A stretch of DNA of 23,884 nt from an uncultured Prevotella sp. (GTDB taxonomy: Bacteria > Bacteroidota > Bacteroidia > Bacteroidales > Bacteroidaceae). The DNA lies in NCBI GenBank assembly GCA_900548195.1, contig URJQ01000032.1:1-23884 (forward strand). The letters run 5' to 3'. Position 1 is the stretch's first letter, and every line of letters begins with the position of its first letter. Positions 17,376 through 23,328 of this stretch are shown here, one piece after another. The position numbers and the translations under genes were made by a program. Under the pieces are notes generated by a model. The model made no database searches, had not been told where the DNA came from, and saw nothing but the letters and a program-made list of their open reading frames with translations.

Positions 17376-17424
17376 AGTGAAAAGTGAAAAGTGAAAAGTG
17401 AAAAGTGAAAAATCGCCTCACGGG
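17376..17424 (+). repeat. heptamer array AGTGAAA x5 with degenerate tail (copy B)
   Basis: Five perfect in-phase AGTGAAA units (17376-17410) are followed by AATCGCCTCACGGG (17411-17424), a diverged form of the tail seen in the other copies. It lies between ackA and the four-helix-bundle gene, with the tail pointing towards the latter. Confidence 0.85.
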
Positions 17425-17446
17425 TTATGGATTTCCATAACAAAGG

Positions 17447-17884
17447 CTATAATTCATCTTCTACCTTATCATTCTTTACTCCTTTCACATTTTTTGTAAT
17501 GTTTTTTGAAATAAGGTTATTCTTAGAAGTGTTCAATGAAGCAACAAGTATGGCGATTATTTCATTGCAATCATTGCTTATACTCTCATATTCATTATTT
17601 ATGAAAGCATTATTGCAATTCAACAGAAACAACCAATTCTTTGTTTCATTTGCTTCCTTTAGAGCGATATGAAATTTTGTAATAAAATCTGCTTGACTTT
17701 GAGCGAATTGAGCTTCACTGATATTAGCCATTATTGATGTCCCAGATCTTAGAATCTGGCTGTAGATATATCCACACCTCAAATTCTTTTTCCGCTGTAG
17801 ATAATCCACCATCTTCGTAATTCGCACTGCGAAACTGCGGCTTTTTATCAACAAAGGAGAATCTCCAAGACGATATTTTCCCAT
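17447..17884 (-). CDS. four-helix-bundle (S23/Avd-like) protein
   Basis: This 145-residue protein belongs to the four-helix-bundle family first seen in 23S rRNA intervening sequences and related to the Avd accessory proteins of diversity-generating retroelements. Typical features are SFAVRITKMVDYLQ, QILRSGTSIMANISEAQFAQS, ADFITKFHIALKEANETKNWL and the closing CNEIIAILVASLNTSK. It has a Lys/Asn-rich tail of about 20 residues beyond the usual end. No reverse transcriptase or template repeat is present, so a retroelement role is not supported. I chose the ATG at 17882-17884; a longer frame from a GTG at 17935 would be coded by a repeat array. The gene interrupts pta and ackA and is bracketed by inverted heptamer arrays. 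Confidence 0.85.
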   Translation of the reverse strand: MGKYRLGDSPLLIKSRSFAVRITKMVDYLQRKKNLRCGYIYSQILRSGTSIMANISEAQFAQSQADFITKFHIALKEANETKNWLFLLNCNNAFINNEYESISNDCNEIIAILVASLNTSKNNLISKNITKNVKGVKNDKVEDEL

Positions 17885-17914
17885 ATAGCAAAATATTTGG
17901 TATCTATACTCAAA

Positions 17915-17964
17915 CGCGTCAGCGCGATTTTTCACTCTTCACTTTTCACTCTTCACTTTTCACT
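17915..17964 (-). repeat. heptamer array AGTGAAR x5 with conserved tail, inverted (copy C)
   Basis: On the minus strand this reads as five AGTGAAR units (17930-17964) followed by AATCGCGCTGACGCG (17915-17929). It is inverted relative to copies A, B and D. It lies between the pta stop and the four-helix-bundle gene, with its tail pointing towards that gene. Confidence 0.85.
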
Positions 17965-17976
17965 TCATGAAGAAAG

Positions 17977-18984
17977 CTACTTAGCGTCCATAGCCTGGCA
18001 AGCAGTGATGGCAACGAGGTTTACGATGTCTTCTACTGAGCAACCGCGGCTGAGGTCGTTTACAGGACGAGCGATACCCTGGAGGATAGGACCGATAGCG
18101 ATAGCGTTACCGAGACGCTGAACGAGCTTATAGCTGATGTTGCCTACCTCAAGGTTAGGGAATACGAGTACGTTAGCCTTACCAGCGATTTCAGAGCCTG
18201 GAGCCTTCTTAGCAGCAACAGATGGTACGAGAGCTGCGTCAGCCTGGAGTTCACCGTCAATCTTGAGTGTTGGATCGAGCTCCTTAGCAATCTTTGTAGC
18301 TTCAACGACCTTATCTACTACCTCGTGTGATGCGCTACCCTTTGTAGAGAAAGAGCACATTGCGACACGTGGCTCAGCGATACCAGCCACTGACTTAGCA
18401 GTATGAGCTGTGCAAACAGCAATCTGACCGAGCTGATTAGCATCAGGCATTGGAGTTACAGCTACGTCAGCTACGATAAGAACGCCGTTCTCACCATACT
18501 GAGGGGTCTCTGTAATCATCAGCATAGCGCCGCTTACGCAAGAGATGCCTGGAGCTGTCTTGATGATCTGGAGAGCAGGACGGAGAGTGTCGCCTGTAGT
18601 AGAGAGAGCACCTGAGATCTGTCCGTCAGCGCCTTCTGTCTTGATAATCATACATCCGAGGTAGAGAGGGTTCTTCACGAGCTCACGAGCCTTCTCGATA
18701 GTCATGCCCTTCTTCTTACGAAGCTCAGCGAGGAGCTGTGCATATTCCTCAGACTTCTCACAGTTTTCGGGGTCGATAAGTGTAGCCTCACCGATGTGTG
18801 TAAGTCCCTTTTCCTTAGCGAGGGCAGCCACCTTCTCTGGGTTGCCGATAAGAATAAGGTCTGCAATACCTTGCTCCAGCACCTTGTCTGCAGCAGTAAG
18901 AGTGCGCTCCTCTTCAGCTTCTGGGAGCACGATGCGCTGCTTGTTTGTTTTAGCACGCGCAATGATTTGGTCAATTAAACTCAT
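17977..18984 (-). CDS. pta: phosphate acetyltransferase
   Basis: Pta (335 residues, the short single-domain form) converts acetyl-CoA and phosphate to acetyl phosphate, the substrate of AckA. Family features include RIVLPEAEEERTL near the N-terminus, KNPLYLGCMII, GALSTTGDTLRPALQII, the SFSTKGSASHEVV segment, GELQADAALVP and VFPNLEVGNISYKLVQRLG. I chose the ATG at 18982-18984, since the promoter at 19050-19080 excludes the upstream in-frame ATG at 19062. It is first in a minus-strand set: pta, four-helix-bundle gene, ackA. Confidence 0.96.
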   Translation of the reverse strand: MSLIDQIIARAKTNKQRIVLPEAEEERTLTAADKVLEQGIADLILIGNPEKVAALAKEKGLTHIGEATLIDPENCEKSEEYAQLLAELRKKKGMTIEKARELVKNPLYLGCMIIKTEGADGQISGALSTTGDTLRPALQIIKTAPGISCVSGAMLMITETPQYGENGVLIVADVAVTPMPDANQLGQIAVCTAHTAKSVAGIAEPRVAMCSFSTKGSASHEVVDKVVEATKIAKELDPTLKIDGELQADAALVPSVAAKKAPGSEIAGKANVLVFPNLEVGNISYKLVQRLGNAIAIGPILQGIARPVNDLSRGCSVEDIVNLVAITACQAMDAK

Positions 18985-19049
18985 AGTTTGTTTTAGATTT
19001 ATGATTGATGAGTGTAAGTCAGTGTCATCAAGTACTCTGAAATAGTTTA

Positions 19050-19080
19050 CAAAAGTACACAAAAAAAAGTGAAATGCAAA
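19050..19080 (-). promoter_or_regulatory. pta promoter, -33 box inside a terminator loop
   Basis: On the minus strand, TTTG (19077-19080) and TACTTTTG (19050-19057) are separated by 19 nt, a full consensus match. The TTTG falls at the loop and loop-closing base of the preceding terminator (19061-19098), and the spacer is the terminator's second arm and T-tract. The leader to the pta ATG is about 60 nt. Confidence 0.8.
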
Positions 19081-19098
19081 GGCATTTCACTTTTTTTT
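19061..19098 (-). terminator. bidirectional terminator after cdaA
   Basis: Perfect 17-bp arms (19061-19077, AAAAAAAAGTGAAATGC, and 19082-19098) enclose a 4-nt loop. The A8/T8 ends give a U-tract on either strand. It lies about 45 nt past the cdaA stop and ends the folP-cdaA transcript. Confidence 0.88.
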
Positions 19099-19144
19099 CT
19101 CTTTTCCTCTTTATTATACGCGCGTAATTGGCATTCACTTCGTC

Positions 19145-19915
19145 TTACTTCGCCATTTCATCGGCAAGGATGCTCTCCAGGCTTTCTGCTGAGAGTCGCA
19201 AGCGGAAGTTGCCATTTATCGCTGTTGAGATGCGTCCAGTCTCTTCTGACACGACGATACAGATGGCGTCACTCTCCTGCGACATTCCCATTGCTGCGCG
19301 GTGACGGAGTCCCAATTCGCGTGGAATGTCGAGGTCATGGCTCACAGGCAGGATACATCCTGCAGCCTTGATGCGCTTCTTACTGATTATCATTGCGCCG
19401 TCATGAAGCGGTGAATTCTTGAAGAATATATTCTCTATAAGTCGCTGATTGATATTTGCATCGATGGTATCACCAGTCATTACTATGTCATCGAGACTGC
19501 TGTTTCGCTCGATTACGATAAGGGCACCCACCTTAGAGCGTGCCATACTCTGGCAAGCCATGACGATAGGCATTACAGCTTCGCGATCCATCTTGTCTTC
19601 TTTCTTTGCCGAACCGAAGAGTTTACGGAAGCTCTTCAGACGGTTTTGCGCTCCGAGATTATTGAAAAACTTGCGTATCTCATCCTGAAAGAGGACGATA
19701 ATGGCAAGCGAACCCACTCCGACAAACTTGTCGAGGATGGCTCCGAGCAGACGCATCTCGAGCACCCGGCTCACGAAAAGCCAGATGATGACGAAGACAA
19801 AGATGCCTATAAACACGTTCAGCGACTTGGAATCACGCATGAACCTGTAAGTATAGTAGAGCAGCAATGCTACAAGAAATATGTCTATCGCATCTATTAT
19901 CGCAAAATCAAACAT
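19145..19915 (-). CDS. cdaA: diadenylate cyclase (c-di-AMP synthase)
   Basis: CdaA (256 residues) makes c-di-AMP from two ATP at the membrane. Three N-terminal TM helices (about 8-24, 32-50, 56-75) precede the DAC domain. Catalytic motifs are DGA at 172-174 (SPLHDGAMII) and RHR at 204-206 (LGLRHRAAMG), followed by SEETG at 223-227. I chose the ATG at 19913-19915, directly before the TM helices; a longer frame runs into repeat arrays. The folP gene lies upstream on the same strand. The linked 7TM-HD phosphohydrolase is a candidate for the opposing activity. Confidence 0.95.
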   Translation of the reverse strand: MFDFAIIDAIDIFLVALLLYYTYRFMRDSKSLNVFIGIFVFVIIWLFVSRVLEMRLLGAILDKFVGVGSLAIIVLFQDEIRKFFNNLGAQNRLKSFRKLFGSAKKEDKMDREAVMPIVMACQSMARSKVGALIVIERNSSLDDIVMTGDTIDANINQRLIENIFFKNSPLHDGAMIISKKRIKAAGCILPVSHDLDIPRELGLRHRAAMGMSQESDAICIVVSEETGRISTAINGNFRLRLSAESLESILADEMAK

Positions 19916-19962
19916 TGTGGAGAAAGAGGGGGTTAAAAGTTTAAAGTGAAAAGTGTTATTAA

Positions 19963-20111
19963 ATGAAGAATGAAGAATTAAGAATGAAGAATGGGAGTTG
20001 CGTTCCTTTTGGCGAAGAGTGAAAAGTGAAAAGTGAAAAATCGCGCTGACGCGGTTGGGAAACCGCAAGCCGAAGAACGTAATTCTTCATTCTTCATTCT
20101 ACATTCTTCAT
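19963..20111. repeat. inverted pair of ATGAAGA heptamer arrays
   Basis: Four in-phase heptamers (ATGAAGA x2, ATTAAGA, ATGAAGA) at 19963-19990 face four of the reverse complement (TCTTCAT x2, TCTACAT, TCTTCAT) at 20084-20111. The variant is the third unit on each side. AGTGAAA copy D lies between the arms. The pair fills most of the gap between folP and cdaA. Confidence 0.8.
20018..20054 (+). repeat. heptamer array AGTGAAA x3 with conserved tail (copy D)
   Basis: Three AGTGAAA units (20018-20038) are followed by the full tail AATCGCGCTGACGCGG (20039-20054), then a GCGGTT-ggg-AACCGC type hairpin just beyond. It has the same orientation as copies A and B. Confidence 0.8.
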
Positions 20112-20128
20112 TTTCCACTGAGGGGGTC

Positions 20129-20938
20129 TTATTCCTGGCTCTTCATCTTGTTATAAATCATCACAGCCTCGACAGCCTCCTTCACATCATGCACGCGAAG
20201 GATGTCTGCACCATGCTCAAGGGCAAGCATATTGACGGCAGTAGTGCCGTTGAGGGCATCAGAAGCAGTGCCTCCGACGAGCTGCCATATCATTCTCTTA
20301 CGTGAAACACCCACGAGAAGAGGCAATTTGAAGGTATCTTTCAATTCCTGCTGACGGGCAAGAAGAGCAAAATTGCCGTCGATGACGTCCTTTCCGAAAC
20401 CGTAACCAGGGTCGAGGATGATGTCTTTATGACCGAGATTATTGAGCATCTTTATCTTCTTGAGGAAATGAGAGACGGTGAGTTCCAGCGTAGGCTGTAC
20501 CGACATAAGGATATAAGTGGCTTTCAGACGTGCCACTTCGCGGAATATCTCTGGTATCTCGGCGCCGGTATTCTCCATTGGAGTATCGACCACTCCGGTC
20601 ACTCCACCTTCGGATACGTCATTGATTATTGCCGCTCCAAATTCCTCCACCGCCATTTTTGCCACCGATGGACGGAATGTATCTATTGAGAGAACTGCAT
20701 CAGGCTGCTCTCTTCTTACTATCTCAAGACCGTAGCGCATACGACGCAACTCTTCTTCTTCGCCCACTTCTGCCGCGCCGGGACGGGTGGAGAAGGCACC
20801 GACATCTATTATAGTGCCGCCTTCGGCAATGATCTGATTGGTTCGCTCGGCAATCTCCTGCTCCGACTGCTTTCTGCTGCCTACATAGAAACTGTCGGGA
20901 GTGACATTGAGAATGCCCATTACTTGTTTTTCTTCCAT
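20129..20938 (-). CDS. folP: dihydropteroate synthase
   Basis: FolP (269 residues) joins p-aminobenzoate to the pterin pyrophosphate in folate synthesis and is the sulfonamide target. Signatures are GILNVTPDSF (residues 8-17), DVGAFSTRPG (45-54), LSIDTF, DPGYGFGKD and GVSRKRMI. The pterin-pyrophosphate signature has TPDSFYVGSR, with Tyr-Val where many bacteria have Ser-Asp-Gly. It is the first gene of a folP-cdaA pair. The start at 20936-20938 is about 20 nt after its promoter; an in-frame ATG at 20920 is an alternative. Confidence 0.95.
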   Translation of the reverse strand: MEEKQVMGILNVTPDSFYVGSRKQSEQEIAERTNQIIAEGGTIIDVGAFSTRPGAAEVGEEEELRRMRYGLEIVRREQPDAVLSIDTFRPSVAKMAVEEFGAAIINDVSEGGVTGVVDTPMENTGAEIPEIFREVARLKATYILMSVQPTLELTVSHFLKKIKMLNNLGHKDIILDPGYGFGKDVIDGNFALLARQQELKDTFKLPLLVGVSRKRMIWQLVGGTASDALNGTTAVNMLALEHGADILRVHDVKEAVEAVMIYNKMKSQE

Positions 20939-20960
20939 GGTTTTTATTTGTTTATGTCTG

Positions 20961-20992
20961 CAAAAGTAATGATATTTTCCCGTACATGCAAC
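20961..20992 (-). promoter_or_regulatory. folP promoter
   Basis: On the minus strand, GTTG (20989-20992, one mismatch) and TACTTTTG (20961-20968) are 20 nt apart, about 22 nt before the folP ATG. It is divergent from the argF' promoter region. Confidence 0.7.
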
Positions 20993-21032
20993 ATTTTTTG
21001 GTAAAACAATGAAAGTTTACAAACATTTTACT

Positions 21033-21250
21033 TACCTTTGCAAACGGCAGTCCTATGTTTTGTCTAAAAGCCTTGTCGCAAACCTGCTCATGGCTTTCCA
21101 CCGTGGCAAGACAAGTAAGTGGATAACCATTCATTCACAAACACTTCGATTCTTTATCAACATCATTTTGATTACCTGATTATGGTAAGATAAAAACGGG
21201 ACAGTCAGACTACAAACACGTCAAAACAACCAAACAACAACAAAACGAAT
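21033..21250 (+). promoter_or_regulatory. argF' promoter box and long leader
   Basis: TACCTTTG (21033-21040) fits the -7 consensus, but no good TTTG lies 19-20 nt upstream, so activity is less certain. If used, the transcript has a leader of about 200 nt. The leader contains CTTGTC (about 21072) and GACAAG (about 21110) that can pair. I recognise no riboswitch in it. With the folP promoter this accounts for the gene-free 20939-21250 stretch. Confidence 0.45.
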
Positions 21251-22228
21251 ATGAAGACATTTTTCAACGCCAAAGACCTCGGTGACATCAGAGTTGCCCT
21301 TGCCGAGGCACAGGAAGTAAAGGCAAACCGTTTCGATTTTCAGCATCTTGGAAAGAACAAGACTCTCCTTATGGTGTTCTTCAACAACTCCTTACGCACT
21401 CGTCTCTCCACTCAGAAGGCTGCAATGAATCTGGGTATGAACGTCATAGTGCTCGATGTGAATGCTGGAGCCTGGAAACTGGAGACCGAGCGTGGCGTCA
21501 TCATGGACGGAGATAAGAGTGAGCACCTCCTCGAAGCCATCCCAGTGATGGGCTCCTTCTGCGATATTATCGGCATTCGTTCTTTTGCTGGACTGACAGA
21601 CAGAGACTTTGACTATGCAGAGACCATAGTAAATCAATTCGTGAAATACTCTGGCAAGCCTGTCTTTGCTATGGAGACAGCTACCGTCCATCCGCTCCAA
21701 GCCTTTGCAGACCTTATCACTATCGAAGAGCATAAGCAGACGGAGCGCGTAAAAGCTGTGCTCACGTGGGCGCCACATTGCCGCTGTCTGCCTCAGGCTG
21801 TGCCTAATTCTTTTGCAGAATGGATGCTTGCCGCTCCCGACGTGGATCTGGTCATCACTCATCCTGAGGGCTATGAGCTTGACCCAAAGTTCACAGAAGG
21901 CGCCACTATCGAGTATGATCAGAAGAAAGCATTCGAGGGTGCGGACTTCATCTACGCCAAAAACTGGTCTTGTCCTGGCGTAACGCGTCCTGAAGACTAT
22001 GGTAAGATACTGACAGACTATAAGGAAATGGCGCATTGGACTGTAGATGCTGAGCACATGTCATGGACCAATAACGGCAAGTTCATGCACTGCCTGCCTG
22101 TTCGTCGCGGTCTTATCGTGACCGATGATGTCATAGAAAGTGCCAACTCGCTCGTCATTCCTGAGGCTGCCAACCGTGAAATATCATGTCAAGTAGTGCT
22201 GAAAAGAATGCTTGAAGCTTTGCAATAA
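21251..22228 (+). CDS. argF': N-succinyl-L-ornithine carbamoyltransferase
   Basis: This 325-residue transcarbamylase uses carbamoyl phosphate and acylated ornithine to make acylcitrulline, the Bacteroidetes route to arginine. The carbamoyl-phosphate loop is SLRTR (47-51) in place of the STRTR of normal OTCases. HPLQAFADL and the C-terminal MHCLPVRRG are also present. Residue 90, in DGDKSEHLLEA, is the position that in the literature as I recall it separates succinyl- (Pro90 in Bacteroides fragilis) from acetylornithine enzymes (Glu92 in Xanthomonas). Here it is Ser, which fits a succinyl preference. No other arg gene is in the window. Confidence 0.9.
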   Translation: MKTFFNAKDLGDIRVALAEAQEVKANRFDFQHLGKNKTLLMVFFNNSLRTRLSTQKAAMNLGMNVIVLDVNAGAWKLETERGVIMDGDKSEHLLEAIPVMGSFCDIIGIRSFAGLTDRDFDYAETIVNQFVKYSGKPVFAMETATVHPLQAFADLITIEEHKQTERVKAVLTWAPHCRCLPQAVPNSFAEWMLAAPDVDLVITHPEGYELDPKFTEGATIEYDQKKAFEGADFIYAKNWSCPGVTRPEDYGKILTDYKEMAHWTVDAEHMSWTNNGKFMHCLPVRRGLIVTDDVIESANSLVIPEAANREISCQVVLKRMLEALQ

Positions 22229-22234
22229 GAATAG

Positions 22235-22270
22235 AAAAAAGGTGTCTGGTTTATTTTCAGACACCTTTTT
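22235..22270. terminator. bidirectional terminator between argF' and tRNA-Pro
   Basis: AAAAAGGTGTCTG (22236-22248) pairs perfectly with CAGACACCTTTTT (22258-22270) around a 9-nt loop. U-tracts arise on both strands, so it serves both argF' and the convergent tRNA gene. Confidence 0.9.
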
Positions 22271-22283
22271 ATTATATATAGGG

Positions 22284-22356
22284 TCGGGATGACCAGATTC
22301 GAACTGGCGACCCCTACGTCCCGAACGTAGTACGCTACCAACTGCGCTACATCCCG
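22284..22356 (-). tRNA. tRNA-Pro (anticodon CGG)
   Basis: On the minus strand the acceptor arms CGGGATG and CATCCCG pair (22350-22356 and 22285-22291), with A at the discriminator position. The D arm (GCGCAGTTGGTAGCG), anticodon stem CTACG/CGTAG with loop TTCGGGA, and T arm GCCAG-TTCGAAT-CTGGT are all present. The anticodon CGG is at 22321-22323 and G37 follows it, as expected for tRNA-Pro. CCA is not encoded. Confidence 0.95.
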
Positions 22357-22400
22357 ATAGTTCTGCTTTCTTTCTGTCAATATAAATGCTGAACCAAATG

Positions 22401-22431
22401 CAAAGGTACAATTTTTTTTCTTAAACCGAAA
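22401..22431 (-). promoter_or_regulatory. tRNA-Pro promoter
   Basis: On the minus strand, TTTC (22428-22431, one mismatch) and TACCTTTG (22401-22408) are 19 nt apart, with the mature tRNA 5' end about 45 nt downstream. A TCCCCA/TGGGGA hairpin at 22511-22528 lies further upstream and is unexplained. Confidence 0.7.
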
Positions 22432-22555
22432 ACATTTTTCTGAAAATTAAGTAGGTAATCAGAATTATTTTTTAAAATTCAACTTTCGCAAGCAATAAAT
22501 AGCCACTCAGTCCCCAATGCCTTGGGGAAGCGTAAAAACATCAATGTTTAGTATT

Positions 22556-22675
22556 GTTGTTTAGTTGTCTGGTTGTTTTGTTGTTTTGTTGTTTAGTTGT
22601 CTGGTTGTTTTGTTGTTTTGTTGTTTTGTTGTTTTGTTGTTTAGTTGTCTGGTTGTTTTGTTGTTTAGTTGTTTG
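22556..22675 (+). repeat. 15-unit octamer array (GTTGTTTN type)
   Basis: Fifteen octamers in unbroken phase fill 22556-22675. Most are GTTGTTTT or GTTGTTTA, and GTTGTCTG occurs three times, each directly after a GTTGTTTA. This gives a higher-order pattern of GTTGTTTA, GTTGTCTG, then GTTGTTTT repeated two, four and one times. It has no ORF of its own. Confidence 0.85.
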
Positions 22676-22698
22676 ATGATTGTGTTGGCAGGTGTTCT

Positions 22699-22792
22699 GT
22701 CTGGAAGACAGTACCGAGCGAAGCGAGAGTAACCCGGGACGAAGTCTCGGGATTATAACTAAGTAGAAGAGAGCTGTCTGGAAGACAGTACC
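22699..22792 (+). repeat. two copies of the dispersed 17-nt motif around a hairpin
   Basis: GTCTGGAAGACAGTACC occurs at 22699-22715 and 22776-22792. In both, the preceding base extends the hairpin to CTGTCT-gga-AGACAG or near it. Between them is a further hairpin, CCCGGGAC-gaa-GTCTCGGG (22733-22751). The block continues a gene-free stretch from the tRNA promoter to about 22900. Confidence 0.7.
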
Positions 22793-22911
22793 TTGCTGAT
22801 TTGCTCCTTCGCCTTCGGCTCAGTTCGCACGCGCTCAAAAAGTTCACGGATAACGCGGATGCGACGGATTTGTTCTTTTCACGGATTTCATTTTTTTTCT
22901 TGTGCTGCAAC

Positions 22912-23259
22912 TTGATATTGGATTTCTTTCGGATTGTATTTGCGCCTATACGGCGCAGGATAGAACTGGCCCAGCGCCTCGACGTTAAGCAGGCGACAGT
23001 ATCCGCCGTAATCTCGCGGTCATCGTTCCCAACCTTAGAGCGTATTGCCACCGCCTTAGAGGTGGAGCCGTGGCAGCTCCTCGCCCCTCCTTCGGTTGTG
23101 GAGGAGCTAAAGCAAGCCAGGGCGCAGCGTTCAGGCGGTGGCGGTGGTGGCTTGGTGGGTGTCGTGCGTGTCGGCTGTGAGATCTACACGGACGACACCG
23201 TGCAGCAGCTCCGCGCCATCGTCGAGCGTTTGGAGCGTGACGAAGAAGCTAAGAAGTAA
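22912..23259 (+). pseudogene. XRE-type HTH regulator, probably 5'-truncated
   Basis: From about 22954 the frame encodes a clear HTH core (RIELAQRLDVKQATVSAVIS, then FPTLERIATALEVEPWQLL). A six-glycine run follows, then a C-terminal segment (LVGVVRVGCEIYTDDTVQQLRAIVERL) like that of many Bacteroidetes XRE proteins. The expected first helix of the HTH is absent. Upstream residues are coded by low-complexity CGGAT-rich DNA and no ATG lies in frame. The earliest plausible start nearby is a TTG at 22912. By eye the conserved part is more GC-rich than the rest of the window, suggesting transfer. A functional gene with an odd start cannot be excluded. Confidence 0.55.
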
Positions 23260-23269
23260 AAGCAAAAGA

Positions 23270-23299
23270 ATCCCGACAGGGTGCAAACCTTGTCGGGAT
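23270..23299. terminator. hairpin between two convergent regulators
   Basis: ATCCCGACAGG (23270-23280) pairs with CCTTGTCGGGAT (23288-23299), with one bulged T and a 7-nt loop. It lies 10 nt past the XRE stop and 29 nt past the HicB-like stop, so it can serve both. T-tracts are weak. Confidence 0.75.
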
Positions 23300-23328
23300 A
23301 AAACGAAATGAAATGAAAGGGCGCAACC

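Noticed and set aside
17447..17884. Diversity-generating retroelement accessory gene
   Set aside because: The protein is Avd-like in fold family, but there is no reverse transcriptase, template repeat or variable target gene.
21041..21250. SAM or other known riboswitch in the argF' leader
   Set aside because: None of the conserved cores I know could be recognised.
22284..22356. tRNA-Pro as an integration site for the region to its right
   Set aside because: The tRNA 3' end faces the argF' side, no repeat of the tRNA end was seen to the right, and no integrase is present.
22556..22675. Possible CRISPR array
   Set aside because: Units are 8 nt, contiguous and without spacers; no cas genes are present.
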